From Cryobacterium soli (GTDB lineage Bacteria; Actinomycetota; Actinomycetes; Actinomycetales; Microbacteriaceae), in contig NZ_CP030033.1 of assembly GCF_003611035.1 (NCBI RefSeq), positions 2,790,001 through 2,854,000 on the forward strand: 64,000 bases of DNA, written 5' to 3'. The notes below the pieces were generated by a model. It was not told the origin of the DNA. It did no database searches and saw only the letters and a program-made list of their open reading frames with translations. Below are positions 1-8,493 of this stretch, in pieces (the first letter of the stretch is position 1; each line of letters starts with the position of its first letter). The position numbers were made by a program, and so were the translations under genes.

Positions 1-314
1 ACAGGGACAGCATTGAGGTCGTGTTGCAGTATCTGCTTGGGTTCTGTCCGGCGGTTGTCATCACGCGCGGAGGCGATGGAGTCATCGTCGGGGACTCATC
101 CGGCATTGTTTAGATCGCGGCGGAGCAGGTGTCCGTCGCCGACACGACTGGGGCGGGGGATGCATTTGTGGGCGGGTTAGCGGTGGCCCTCCTAGAGGGG
201 GTGTCGCTGCGTCACGCCGCGCGGTTCGCAAATCATGTTGCTGCGCACGCGGTTTCGCACGTGGGTGCGATGGATGCCTATCCGATGCGGCGAGACCTCA
301 CAATATCCAGTTGA
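1..314 (+). pseudogene. PfkB/ribokinase-family sugar kinase, 3' remnant with in-frame stop
   Basis: Reading frame 3 runs from the window edge through a kinase-like stretch (VVITRGGDGVIVG) to a TAG at 111-113. It then continues in the same frame through the PfkB signature DTTGAGDAFVGG (about 141-176), whose Asp is the catalytic base, and stops at 312-314. A GTG at 129 could start a 61-residue peptide, but that would hold only the tail of the fold, so I read one kinase gene broken by a nonsense mutation. The 5' end lies outside the window. The intact homologue would phosphorylate a sugar or sugar acid. A complete KDG kinase of the same superfamily lies at 2546-3508. Confidence 0.75.
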
Positions 315-435
315 TCACAACTGGACACTTCAGTGCTGATCGCCTGGCCTCTCCCCTTGGAGCCCATCGAGGAGAGGCCGGGCAATTGTGCGTATCGGGA
401 TGGCGCATGCGCGAGTGACGCCGCGCCGTCCCGGG

Positions 436-2064
436 TCAGGTCACCGTGAATCGCACATCGTCAACGAAGAACTTCGAGACCCAGGGAGCGGTTGAACCGA
501 CGGCACGGAAACCGATCTCGATCTCGGTCACCTTGTTTCGAGCCGGCCAGCCGACAAGGTCGATCGAGATTGACTGCCAGGATCCACCCGGAGATAGCAC
601 CGTCACGGTGCGTGACGACCCATCTTGAGCTCGGACGGTCACTACGGCTTCGTAGTCCGTGGCACCGGGTGCACCGCCCCAATGATCCAGACTGAGTCGA
701 AGATATCTGTGCTGGGAGGCGTCGACCGGTCGCTCAAAGGTGCGGATGACCTTTCGCCAAGTCGCGCCAGCGACAGCTGAGGACTCTGCAGAAAGCAGCT
801 TTGCCCCCGTTGAAGCGGCAGGAATCGAAGCGGGTGAGGAGGGGAAGACCGAGGTTGCGGTCGCGGTTCCGCTTCCTGGCAACCATCCTTCGGTCCCGGT
901 TTCGAAGCCGCCGAGAGGCACTTGCGAATCGACGAGACCAAGCGGGAAAGGGTCGTGTGCCTTGTAGGCCGTTATGTAATCAGTCAGGTAGTCGAGATAT
1001 CGAGATCCCAACGGGCCCGATGATGGTTCGATGTCGCGGCTGTACTCGTTCGTGAAGTTGTCAACGAACTGGGTCTGACCGGACCCGTTCTCGAACCGTT
1101 GCGCGATCCACTCATTCCACCACGTGACAGTGACGATTTTCGGACGCACATCGAATGCTCGTTGCCACTGACTCGCGAAGGTTGTCCCCCCTCGTCGGGG
1201 CGTCGCGGTTAACGGATGTGACATATAGCTTTCCTGGAACGCGGTGGCAACGGTCACCTGTTCTGGCATTCCTCCTGTCATCGCCACCTGCTGCGGATGC
1301 GGCTGGAGGAAAGACCACTCACTTGACCCCAGAGATGGCTGCAGACCCCACATCTTTCTTTGGGTGAAGGTGGTTGCCAGGCTCGTTGGCACTACATCTG
1401 TAGCCAGCATCAGCGGTTTCCCACCCCATTCAACGAACAGCTCGTCATACGTGCCTGGAGCGTAGAACTCGTCTCGAATCCCGATCCCTGCGAATGCCGG
1501 GTCCGGTTCAGCCGAGCTGGTTCTGTTCCAGAAGACCACGTGAGGAGTGTCTAGCCCTTCGGCGCGCATTGTCAGCATCTCGTCGAGCAGAATTCGAACG
1601 GGGTCGAGGAACAGCTGGTCGTAGTAGGCCGAGGGCCAGGTGCTGTCGGCATTTGAGTTGTCGACAATGATGAAGTCCACACCCGCCGATTCCAGCTGCG
1701 CCATGTGTCGGCGGATGACCGCGCGATCATCGGAGCGGTAATAGCCGCCAGCGGGCTGACCCCAATAGTGAAATGCACCTAATGGCCCCCAGCTTGGGAC
1801 CAATCCCGCTGAGTTGGCGGCGTTGAAAATCGCACTGATGTCTGGTGGGTTTGGAGTTCAAGAGCTGGGAACGACGGGATTGAACCATACCGAGTAGAGG
1901 ATCGAAACCATGTCGTCGCGATCGGTGATGTCCAGCGGGGAGGAGTCCGATATCGCAGTCGATGCTGGGGTGGTTTCACCTCCTGCGGAAAAAGGCCCGA
2001 CTAGCGGGCTGGCAGTGATCAAAGCCAAACTGACCATTGTTGCAGCGAGTCTTCGTTGTCTCAT
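436..2064 (-). pseudogene. secreted GH99-like glycoside hydrolase with C-terminal carbohydrate-binding-like domain, nonsense-disrupted
   Basis: The ATG at 2064 opens a signal peptide (MRQRRLAATMVSLALITAS) and then a catalytic start around SILYSVWFNPVVPSS. A TGA at 1858-1860 interrupts the frame, and the same frame continues as TPNPPDISAIF down to 436. The remaining body has features of GH99/GH71-like endo-acting alpha-glycosidases: VDFIIVDNSNAD, VVFWNRTS and VTVTWWNEWIAQ. A beta-sandwich tail of about 130 residues ends the protein (LSLDHWGGAPG, FFVDDVRFTV). No frameshift is needed, so one substitution, perhaps GGA to TGA, would explain the break. A TTG at 1803 could in theory restart translation, but that product would lack the signal peptide. 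The family assignment is by motif and fold impression and is only moderately sure; the stop is directly visible. Confidence 0.7.
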
Positions 2065-2083
2065 GCGCCATCCAATCCATTGA

Positions 2084-2097
2084 TTAAATCGATTTAA
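2084..2097. promoter_or_regulatory. perfect palindrome, LacI-type operator candidate
   Basis: TTAAATCGATTTAA is a 14-bp perfect palindrome centred on CG, 20 bp upstream of the glycosidase ATG at 2064. CG-centred palindromes of this form are typical LacI/GalR-family operators. It stands out in an AT-rich patch within high-GC DNA. The placement suggests repression of the glycosidase gene by a regulator not seen nearby. Confidence 0.6.
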
Positions 2098-2115
2098 CAA
2101 ATTGCGATCTGACAT

Positions 2116-2545
2116 TATCTAGAAAACGTCACGAAGGGAAGGCATCACCGGCTTCCCGGTCCTTGCCTTGTTCCAGGCTTCGTAGCGATCACCGTGATGT
2201 TCTCGGTAATGATCTTCTCAACGTGCTTCGCCACGAGCTTCCTCGCTGAGGTCTTACCGAGCTGCCACTCGAGATACTCAGCGACCGCGGCCTTCTCGGC
2301 GGTCAGTGGATCGGCGCATTATGCATCGGGTACCTTACGGCGCGACGAACTGCGGCATACGATGCCAAGCTGCGCGACGCTGCGCTCTCCTCGGGAAACG
2401 TCGTCTCCGGACTGCTCGGCGCCGGAGTTGTCGCCAGCTGACCGTTGCGACTTCGTCAAAACTGACATAATCATTATTTTCGGCAGAAGGTCCAGACCTC
2501 ACAGCGGTCTCCGATCCGGATGCCTCGAGCCAACGTATCTGAAGC
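2116..2545. other. gene-poor stretch with scrambled coding remnants
   Basis: This stretch separates the decaying glycosidase from KDG kinase. No full gene is convincing. On the minus strand, a short frame ending at a TGA at 2144-2146 reads like protein (AEYLEWQLGKTSARKL, VAKHVEKIITENITVIAT). On the plus strand, a frame ending at a TGA at 2439-2441 reads AAYDAKLRDAALSSGN and then VVSGLLGAGVVAS. Neither has a plausible start or enough length, and no family is recognised. The 143-codon plus-strand frame from 2194 has unnatural composition and is not taken as a gene. The tract around 2461-2480 is unusually AT-rich. Confidence 0.4.
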
Positions 2546-3508
2546 TCAGCGGGTCACCGGCTCGCTCTGGTGCAGCAGAGCGAGCTCGTGCCGGCGCGGC
2601 ATGCCCTCCCAGTCCCCGGGCGTGAGGCAGGCGAACGCGCCCGTGGTCACGGCCGTGCGCAACCGCTCGGCCACGGGCAAGCCCGCCACCAGCTCGGCCA
2701 GGTACCCGGCCACGAACGCGTCACCGGCTCCCACGGTGTCCACCACCCGCACCGGAACGGCGGTTTGACGGTGCTCGGTGCCGTCGACTAGGGCGAGGCA
2801 GCCCTCGGCGCCGAGCTTGATGAGCACCTGGTCGGGGCCGAGCGCGGCGATCGACCGGGCGAGGTCGGCGGCTGAGGCGGTCTCGTCGGCGCCGGTGAGG
2901 AGCCGGGCTTCGTCTTCGCCGGCGAAGACCATCGACGAGGCTGCGGCGACCTCACGGTAGGCGGCGGCGGCATCCCGGCCGCGCCAGAGTGAGTCCCGAT
3001 GGTTCACGTCGAACGACACGGGCACCCCGGCCGCCCGGGCGCGGGCCACGGCGGACAGCACCGTGTCCCTGGCGCTGTCGGAGAGGGCGAGGCTGATGCC
3101 GGTCACGTGCAGCAGGGCGGCCTCCTCGATGAGGCCGGGCGCCACATCCGCCGGCGTCAGGCGGCTGCCGGCGCTGCCGGACCGGTAGTACCAGACCTTG
3201 ACAGTGTCGCTCGTGCGGCGCTCCTTGATCATCAGCCCGGTGGGGGCCTCCGAGTCGACCGTGCCGTGTACGTCCAGCCCCTCGGCCCGCAGCTCGCGCA
3301 GCACCTTCTCGCCCAGGCTGTCGGCACCCACCCGGCCCACCCAGCTGACCGGGGTGCCGAGCCGGGCCAGCGCGATCGCCAGGTTGCTCTCGGCGCCGCC
3401 GATGCCCAGCGCGAGCTCATGCACATGCGCCAGCGGCGCCGGCGTCTCGGCGCGGAGCAGCGCCATGGTCTCGCCGAGCGTCACGACCCCGCCGGTGCGC
3501 TCAGCCAC
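2546..3508 (-). CDS. kdgK: 2-keto-3-deoxygluconate kinase (PfkB family)
   Basis: This 320-residue cytoplasmic kinase would phosphorylate 2-keto-3-deoxygluconate (KDG) to KDPG with ATP. Support includes the N-terminal VVTLGETMALL strand, the substrate-loop IGGAESNLAIALARLG, and the PfkB signature DTVGAGDAFVAGY near residues 257-269 with the catalytic Asp at about 263. Length is normal for KdgK. I chose the GTG at 3508 because it gives an 8-nt overlap with the aldolase gene and removes an implausible Arg/Pro-rich extension. It is the last gene of the leftward ADH-KduD-Eda-KdgK operon, and its product KDPG is the substrate of the aldolase just upstream. Another PfkB sugar-acid kinase remains possible, but the neighbours favour KDG. 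Confidence 0.85.
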   Translation of the reverse strand: MAERTGGVVTLGETMALLRAETPAPLAHVHELALGIGGAESNLAIALARLGTPVSWVGRVGADSLGEKVLRELRAEGLDVHGTVDSEAPTGLMIKERRTSDTVKVWYYRSGSAGSRLTPADVAPGLIEEAALLHVTGISLALSDSARDTVLSAVARARAAGVPVSFDVNHRDSLWRGRDAAAAYREVAAASSMVFAGEDEARLLTGADETASAADLARSIAALGPDQVLIKLGAEGCLALVDGTEHRQTAVPVRVVDTVGAGDAFVAGYLAELVAGLPVAERLRTAVTTGAFACLTPGDWEGMPRRHELALLHQSEPVTR

Positions 3509-4136
3509 GGGGCACCGCCAGGGCGTCGACGGTGCGGCGGCAGAGCGCGGTGATCTCGGCAAACCGGCCGGCGCCGATCAACGCGCGCGGCACCATCCAG
3601 CTGCCGCCGACGGCGAAGACCGACGGATGCGCCAGGTAGTCGGAGGCGTTCTCGGCCGTGACCCCGCCGCTGGGCATGAAGCGCATGCCGGGGAACGGGC
3701 CGGCCAGGGCGTTGAGCATGCCCAGACCGCCGAGCGCCCCGGCAGGGAAGAACTTGACCGCGACGAGGCCGGCGGCCGCTGCGGCCTGCAGTTCGGTGGC
3801 CGTGGCCACACCGGGCAGCACCGTCACCCCGAGCCGCTGCGCGCGGTGCACCACATCGAGGCCGAGCCCGGGGCTCACCACGAACCGGGCCCCCGCGGCC
3901 ACGGCCTCGTCGGTCTGCGCCGCCGTGAGCACGGTGCCTGCGCCCACGAGGATGTCGTCACGGTGCGCGAGCGCCTGCACGGCGGCCAGGCCGGCCGGGG
4001 TGCGGAGGGTGATCTCGGCGCAGTCGATGCCGCCGGCCAGGAGCGCGTCGGCCAGCGGCCCGGCGTCGGCCGCGTCGTCGAGCACGATCACGGGCACGAT
4101 GCGCGCGACCGCGAGCCGGTCGAGCACGCCGGTCAC
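3501..4136 (-). CDS. eda: KDPG/KHG aldolase
   Basis: This class I aldolase would split 2-keto-3-deoxy-6-phosphogluconate into pyruvate and glyceraldehyde 3-phosphate. The 211-residue protein follows the family closely: a catalytic Glu near residue 41 in AEITLRTP, the GAGTVL phosphate-region motif, the Schiff-base Lys near residue 128 in VKFFPAG, and GGSWMVP near the C terminus. The GTG at 4136 overlaps the upstream stop as GTGA and is preferred; a TTG four codons earlier (4148) is the alternative. Tight overlaps on both sides imply translational coupling with the KduD-like dehydrogenase and KdgK, making a short lower Entner-Doudoroff branch. Confidence 0.9.
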   Translation of the reverse strand: MTGVLDRLAVARIVPVIVLDDAADAGPLADALLAGGIDCAEITLRTPAGLAAVQALAHRDDILVGAGTVLTAAQTDEAVAAGARFVVSPGLGLDVVHRAQRLGVTVLPGVATATELQAAAAAGLVAVKFFPAGALGGLGMLNALAGPFPGMRFMPSGGVTAENASDYLAHPSVFAVGGSWMVPRALIGAGRFAEITALCRRTVDALAVPRG

Positions 4137-4900
4137 CGGCCCAGCCAACCGCCGTCAACCGGCAGCACGATGCCCGACACGTAGTCGGCGGCACTGCTGG
4201 CCAGGAAGACCGTGGCCCCGCCCAGGTCGTCGGCGCGGCCCCAACGGCCCGCCGGGATGCGCTCGAGGATCGACCGCGACCGGTCGGCGTCATCTTGCAG
4301 CGCCTGCGTGTTGTCGGTGGCGATGTAGCCGGGCGCGATGGCGTTCACGGTCACGCCCTGGCCGGCCCATTCGTTGGACAGCGCCCGGGTGAGGCCGGCG
4401 ATGGCCGACTTGGATGCGGCATAACCGGGCACGGTGACGCCGCCCTGGAAGCTGAGCAGCGACACCGTGAAGATGATCTTGCCGCGCCCGCGGGCGAGCA
4501 TGCTGCGGCCCACGGCCTGGCTGAGCACGAACTGGCTCGACAGGTTCACCTCGAGCACCCGGTCCCACGAGTCCAGCGGATGCACCGCCGCCGGCGCCCG
4601 CTCGATGGTGCCGGCATTGTTCACCAGCACGTCGACGGGCCGCTCGAGCCCCTCCAACCAGCCGGCGAACTCGAGCACGGCGGCCCGGTCGGCGAAGTCC
4701 ACGGCGCGCGCCGTGAACGAACGGCCGAGCGCGGTGACCCGCTGCTCGATGGCGCTGCCGGAGGCTTCGAGCGTGGCGCTCACCCCGATGATGTCGGCGC
4801 CGGCCGCCGCGAGGGCCTCGGCCATGGCGAAACCGATGCCGCGCTTGGCGCCGGTGACCACCGCGAGAGTGCCGGTGAGGTCGAAGGGTGAGGTGCTCAT
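4133..4900 (-). CDS. kduD: 2-deoxy-D-gluconate 3-dehydrogenase / 2-keto-3-deoxygluconate 5-dehydrogenase (KduD-like SDR)
   Basis: This 255-residue short-chain dehydrogenase resembles KduD, which interconverts 2,5-diketo-3-deoxygluconate and KDG using NAD(H) in uronate breakdown. Visible are the TGAKRGIG nucleotide loop (16-23), NNAG (94-97), the catalytic Ser near 147, and Tyr160/Lys164 in GYAASK. The stretches LLSFQGGVTVPGYAASKS and NAIAPGYIATDNTQAL and the ending VDGGWLGR are characteristic of KduD. The ATG at 4900 overlaps the ADH stop as ATGA. Its product KDG would feed the kinase and aldolase that follow. No KduI isomerase lies in the window, so the exact substrate is inferred. Confidence 0.8.
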   Translation of the reverse strand: MSTSPFDLTGTLAVVTGAKRGIGFAMAEALAAAGADIIGVSATLEASGSAIEQRVTALGRSFTARAVDFADRAAVLEFAGWLEGLERPVDVLVNNAGTIERAPAAVHPLDSWDRVLEVNLSSQFVLSQAVGRSMLARGRGKIIFTVSLLSFQGGVTVPGYAASKSAIAGLTRALSNEWAGQGVTVNAIAPGYIATDNTQALQDDADRSRSILERIPAGRWGRADDLGGATVFLASSAADYVSGIVLPVDGGWLGR

Positions 4901-5925
4901 GCGCGGGCCTCGCTCTGGCAGTCGATGAGGATCTTCATGGCCTGGCCGCTGGCCAGCGCTTCGAAGGCGGCGGCGGTGCGGGTGATCGGTTCGATCCGGG
5001 TGATCATCAGGTCGGCCGGGATCACGCCGCGGGTGAGCAACTCCACCGCGGTCTCGTAGTCGGCCCGCTGGTAGACCCGGGCGCCGATGATGGTGAGTTC
5101 CCGCCAGAACACCCGCTGCAGGTTCACCGGCCGGGGGTCGGGGTGGATGGCGACGATCACCAGCCGCCCCCGTACCCGGGCCAGGTCGGTGGCGCCCAGC
5201 ACCGCGGCCGCGGCGCCGGAGACCTCGAACACCACATCGGCGCCGGCGCCGCCGGTCCACTCGGTGACCCAGGCCACCTGGTCGACGGCGCGGGGGTCGA
5301 GCACCTCGAAACCGAGGTCGGCGATGGCCTGCCTGCGGGCGGCATCCAGCTCGATCACCACGACCTCGCCGCCGAACTCGCGGGCCGTCGTGGCGATGAG
5401 CACGCCGATGGGGCCGCCCCCGATCACGACGGCCTTCTCGCCGGGCACGAGGCCGGATCGGCGCACGTCGTGCACCGACACGGCCACGGGCTCCACCAGG
5501 GCCGCGTGGTCCAGGCGCAGAGTGGCGGGCAGCGCCACGAGCACCTCGGCGGGTACGTTCCAGTACTCCTGCAGCGCACCGGGGGAGTCGATGCCGATGA
5601 AATCGAGGTTCTGGCAGATGTGCTCGTTGCCGGCCAGGCAGGCCGGGCAGGTGCCGTCCCAGGCCAGCGGCATGACGGTCACGGCGTCGCCCACGTTCCA
5701 GCCGTGCACAGCTTCGCCGACGGCGGCGATGGTGCCGCTCATCTCGTGGCCGATGATGGCGGGCGTGGTCACCCGCTGGTCCATGTGGCCGTGCAGGATG
5801 TGCAGGTCGGTGCCGCAGATGCCCGCGTAGGCCACCTTGATCTGAACCATGCCGGCGGCCGGAGCTGCAGGCTCGGCCTCGCGCACATCGATGGTCTGGT
5901 TGCCGACGTAACTGGCAGTGAACAC
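4897..5925 (-). CDS. zinc-dependent alcohol dehydrogenase (MDR family, sugar/polyol type)
   Basis: This 342-residue medium-chain dehydrogenase has catalytic-zinc ligands Cys37, His60-Glu61 and Glu145, and a Rossmann motif GGGPIG at 169-174. Only three of the usual four structural-zinc cysteines are visible (Cys93, Cys96, Cys104); an Asp sits where the first would be. The C-terminal half (VFEVSGAAAAV, REFGGEVVVIELD) fits threonine, sorbitol or sugar-acid dehydrogenases using NAD. GTG at 5925 is chosen because a strong AAAGGAGA ribosome site lies 7 nt upstream. It is first in the ADH-KduD-Eda-KdgK operon and probably oxidises a sugar acid or polyol entering that route. The true substrate cannot be read from sequence. 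Confidence 0.8.
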   Translation of the reverse strand: MFTASYVGNQTIDVREAEPAAPAAGMVQIKVAYAGICGTDLHILHGHMDQRVTTPAIIGHEMSGTIAAVGEAVHGWNVGDAVTVMPLAWDGTCPACLAGNEHICQNLDFIGIDSPGALQEYWNVPAEVLVALPATLRLDHAALVEPVAVSVHDVRRSGLVPGEKAVVIGGGPIGVLIATTAREFGGEVVVIELDAARRQAIADLGFEVLDPRAVDQVAWVTEWTGGAGADVVFEVSGAAAAVLGATDLARVRGRLVIVAIHPDPRPVNLQRVFWRELTIIGARVYQRADYETAVELLTRGVIPADLMITRIEPITRTAAAFEALASGQAMKILIDCQSEARA

Positions 5926-5981
5926 AAGATCTCCTTTGATCCTCGGGGTCTGGGCGACTTTCAGGCTAGCCCATTCAACGC

Positions 5982-5999
5982 TAATAGGTCGGATGAATA
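5982..5999. promoter_or_regulatory. shared operator-like motif, site C (divergent promoter)
   Basis: The plus strand reads TAATAGGTCGGATGAATA. The core YGGATGA recurs beside -10 boxes at 11361-11379 and 17902-17921, and at 21063-21082 over the GntR start. All four sites fit TA-rich plus G-N-TYGGATGA-N-TA. Here it lies between the ADH operon and the CoA-transferase operon. The GntR/FCD protein encoded at 20308-21069 is the natural candidate to bind it, by inference only. Confidence 0.5.
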
Positions 6000-6049
6000 T
6001 TCTCGCCCCGACAATGATTGCTTCGAGGCTACAGGTGCGACTACGATCT

Positions 6050-6065
6050 GAACAAACGATTGAGC
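6050..6065. promoter_or_regulatory. LacI-type operator candidate
   Basis: GAACAAACGATTGAGC is centred on CG at 6057-6058, 71 bp before the CoA-transferase ATG. Its core CAAACGATTG is found exactly, on the other strand, at 11416-11431 ahead of the ABC importer. The LacI-family gene at 8964 lies between the two sites and is the likely partner. Confidence 0.6.
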
Positions 6066-6136
6066 AACGGGCTTTCGCAACGAAGCGCACCCGCCGGGTG
6101 TCTGCTTCCGCGAGCCCTCCACAGGCTGGAGACACT

Positions 6137-7327
6137 ATGAACGATGAGGTGGTCAAACCTCTCGAGGGGATCCTGGTGCTGGACTTCAGCCAGTTCCTCG
6201 CCGGCCCCGTCGCGGCGATGCGGCTGGCCGACCTCGGCGCCCGGGTGATCAAGATCGAGCGACCGCAGACCGGCGACATCGGCCGCACCCTCGCCTTCGC
6301 CGGCCGCACCGCCGACGGCGACACGATCTCGTTCCACGCCATGAACCGCAACAAAGAGGGCATCACGGCCGACCTCAAGAACGCCGACGACCTCGAGCGG
6401 GTCAAACGGCTCGTGGCACAGGCCGATGTCATCATCCAGAACTTCCGGCCCGGCGTGATGGAGCGCATCGGCCTGGACTACGAGTCCGTCAAGGCGATCA
6501 ACCCCCGCATCGTCTACGGCAGCGCCAGCGGCTACGGCGACGACGGCCCCTGGAAGGACCGGCCGGGCCAAGACCTCCTCGCCCAGTCCATCTCCGGCAT
6601 CCCCTGGCTCAGCGGGTCGCACGACGACGGCCCGGTACCGGTGGGGCTCTCGATCGCCGACCACCTCACCAGCTGCCACATCGCCCAGGGCGTGACCGCC
6701 CTGCTGCTCCGCCGCGAGCGCACCGGCCTCGGTGGTCACGCCCAGACCAGCCTGCTCGAGGCCATGCTCGACCTGCAGTTCGAACTGCTGAGCACCCACC
6801 TCAACGACAGCACGGTGAGCGTCACCCGCGGCGGCCGGCACTCCGGCCACGCCTTCCTCGCCGCCCCCTACGGCACCTATCCCACCAGCGACGGCTACCT
6901 GGCCATCGCCATGAACCCGCTACCCAAGCTCGGCGAGCTGCTCGGCCTGGTGGAACTGGTCGACCTGGCCGACCCCGCCGACGCCTGGGTGCAGCAAGAG
7001 CGGGTAGAGGAGCTGCTCGCCGAGCGGTTCGCCACCGACAGCACCCAGCACTGGCTCGACATCCTCGATTCCTCAGACGTCTGGTGTGCCCCGGTGCTCA
7101 CCCTGGAACAGCTCGTGCAGCACGACGGCTTCGCCGCCATCGGCATGACCCAGCAGATCAGCCGCGCCGCCGGCGACACCCTGGACGGCGCCCGGCTCGA
7201 CCTGGCGACCACCCGCAGCCCCATCCGCATCGACGGGCACACCCTCACGAGCAGCCGGCCGGCACCCCGGCTCGGCCAACACAATGCCGCCGTGCGCGCC
7301 GAATTCTTCGCGGAGGAGCCGGTATGA
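6137..7327 (+). CDS. class III CoA-transferase (CaiB/BaiF/Frc family)
   Basis: This 396-residue cytoplasmic enzyme would move CoA between two carboxylic acids. It matches the family from the start (LVLDFSQFLAGPVAAMRLAD) through KIERPQTGD and RNKEGITADLK, with the catalytic Asp near residue 175 in GLSIADHLTS. ATG at 6137 follows GGAG and begins at the family's normal N terminus. It overlaps the next gene as ATGA and is followed by a signal-less solute-binding-like protein and a MaoC hydratase, apparently one operon. CoA activation beside sugar-acid degradation is unusual. The sequence does not show whether the acid acceptor is a sugar acid, a pathway product such as lactate, or something unrelated. 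Divergent from the KDG operon and probably co-regulated through sites at 5982 and 6050. Confidence 0.85.
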   Translation: MNDEVVKPLEGILVLDFSQFLAGPVAAMRLADLGARVIKIERPQTGDIGRTLAFAGRTADGDTISFHAMNRNKEGITADLKNADDLERVKRLVAQADVIIQNFRPGVMERIGLDYESVKAINPRIVYGSASGYGDDGPWKDRPGQDLLAQSISGIPWLSGSHDDGPVPVGLSIADHLTSCHIAQGVTALLLRRERTGLGGHAQTSLLEAMLDLQFELLSTHLNDSTVSVTRGGRHSGHAFLAAPYGTYPTSDGYLAIAMNPLPKLGELLGLVELVDLADPADAWVQQERVEELLAERFATDSTQHWLDILDSSDVWCAPVLTLEQLVQHDGFAAIGMTQQISRAAGDTLDGARLDLATTRSPIRIDGHTLTSSRPAPRLGQHNAAVRAEFFAEEPV

Positions 7328-8451
7328 GCGTGTTGCGCGGTATCACCTGGGAGCACCCCCGCGGCTACGACTGCATGGTCGCCGCCGCCCGTCAGTACGC
7401 CGAGCTGGTGCCGGGCACCAGCATCCAGTGGGAGTTCCGCTCGTTGCAGGCGTTCGCGGATGCGCCCATCGAGCGTCTCGCCGCCGACTTCGACCTGCTC
7501 GTGATCGACCACCCGCACATTCCCGAGGCCGCGGAGGGCGGCCACTTCGCCCGGCTCGACGGCGTGGGCTTCGACGCCGAACTGGCCGAGCTGGCCGGGC
7601 AGTCCGTGGGGCGCTCGCACGAGAGCTACGCGCACCGGGGACACCAGTACGCCCTGGCCAGCGACGCCGCCGCCCAGGTGTCGGTGTACCGCCCCGACCT
7701 GCTGGCCGAGCCGCCGCGGGAGTGGGGCGCCGTGCTCGAACTCGCCCGCGAGGGCCGGGTGCTTTGGCCGCTCAAGCCCATCGACTCGTTCTCCAGCCTG
7801 GTGACCATGGCCGCCAACGCCGGCACCCCGCCGGCCGTCGTGCCTGGGGAATTCCTGGCCGCCGAGCAGCTGCTGCCGGTGCTCGAGCTCCTGCACGAGA
7901 TCGCGGCCCTGGTGCCCGAGGTCAACCTCGGCCAGAACCCCATCGAGGTCGCCGAGATGCTCGCCAGCGACGACCGCTGGCTGTACGCACCGCTCGCGTT
8001 CGGGTACACCAACTACTCCCGCGCCGGCTTCCGGCCGGCCCGGCTGCGCTACACCGACATCCCGCGCGGCGCAGCCGGCGTCACCGGGTCGCTGCTCGGC
8101 GGGGCGGGCATCGCGGTCTCCGCCCGCTCCAGCCACCTCGACGAGGCCCGCGCCTTCGCCTTCTGGGTGTCGTCGGCCGCGAGTCAGACCGGGGTGTACT
8201 ACGACGGCGGCGGGCAGCCAGGCAACGCGGCGGCGTGGACCGACGACAGGCTCAACGCCGACTCGCTCGACTTCTTCCGCGGCACCCGGGCCACCCTCGA
8301 GGGCGCCTACCTGCGCCCGCGGTCCACCGGGTACATCGACTACCAGGACTCGATGTCACCCCTGGTGACCCAGGCCCTGCGGGGCGAGCTCAGCGACGCC
8401 ACCCTGGTGCGGCGCCTCAACGATGCCGCCGCCGACCTGCTCGCCGACTGA
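7324..8451 (+). CDS. solute-binding-protein-like protein without signal peptide
   Basis: This 375-residue protein resembles periplasmic/lipoprotein sugar-binding proteins: a lobe opening LRGITWEHPRGYD, then FDLLVIDHPHIPEAA, WLYAPLAFGYTNYS and a late VSSAASQTGVYYDGGG. Yet it starts directly in the fold, with no hydrophobic signal, lipobox or membrane segment. The ATG at 7324 overlaps the CoA-transferase stop as ATGA, so a missed upstream signal is unlikely. Binding-protein folds kept in the cytoplasm may act as ligand sensors, chaperones or enzymes. Here the constant companions are a CoA-transferase and a MaoC hydratase, suggesting a role in handling a CoA-linked acid. Function unknown; the fold call is by eye. 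Confidence 0.7.
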   Translation: MSVLRGITWEHPRGYDCMVAAARQYAELVPGTSIQWEFRSLQAFADAPIERLAADFDLLVIDHPHIPEAAEGGHFARLDGVGFDAELAELAGQSVGRSHESYAHRGHQYALASDAAAQVSVYRPDLLAEPPREWGAVLELAREGRVLWPLKPIDSFSSLVTMAANAGTPPAVVPGEFLAAEQLLPVLELLHEIAALVPEVNLGQNPIEVAEMLASDDRWLYAPLAFGYTNYSRAGFRPARLRYTDIPRGAAGVTGSLLGGAGIAVSARSSHLDEARAFAFWVSSAASQTGVYYDGGGQPGNAAAWTDDRLNADSLDFFRGTRATLEGAYLRPRSTGYIDYQDSMSPLVTQALRGELSDATLVRRLNDAAADLLAD

Positions 8452-8493
8452 TTCCGCACCGACACCCGACCCCGCCACGACCGAAGGATCCCC

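Noticed and set aside
1858..1860. TGA in the glycosidase read as selenocysteine or programmed readthrough
   Set aside because: There is no sign of a SECIS-like structure, the family has no catalytic Sec, and the neighbouring kinase also carries a nonsense codon, so decay is simpler.
2194..2625. 143-codon plus-strand frame starting MMFSVMIFSTC
   Set aside because: Composition is Cys/Ser/Arg-rich and unnatural, it runs into the 3' end of the KDG kinase on the other strand, and it has no ribosome site.
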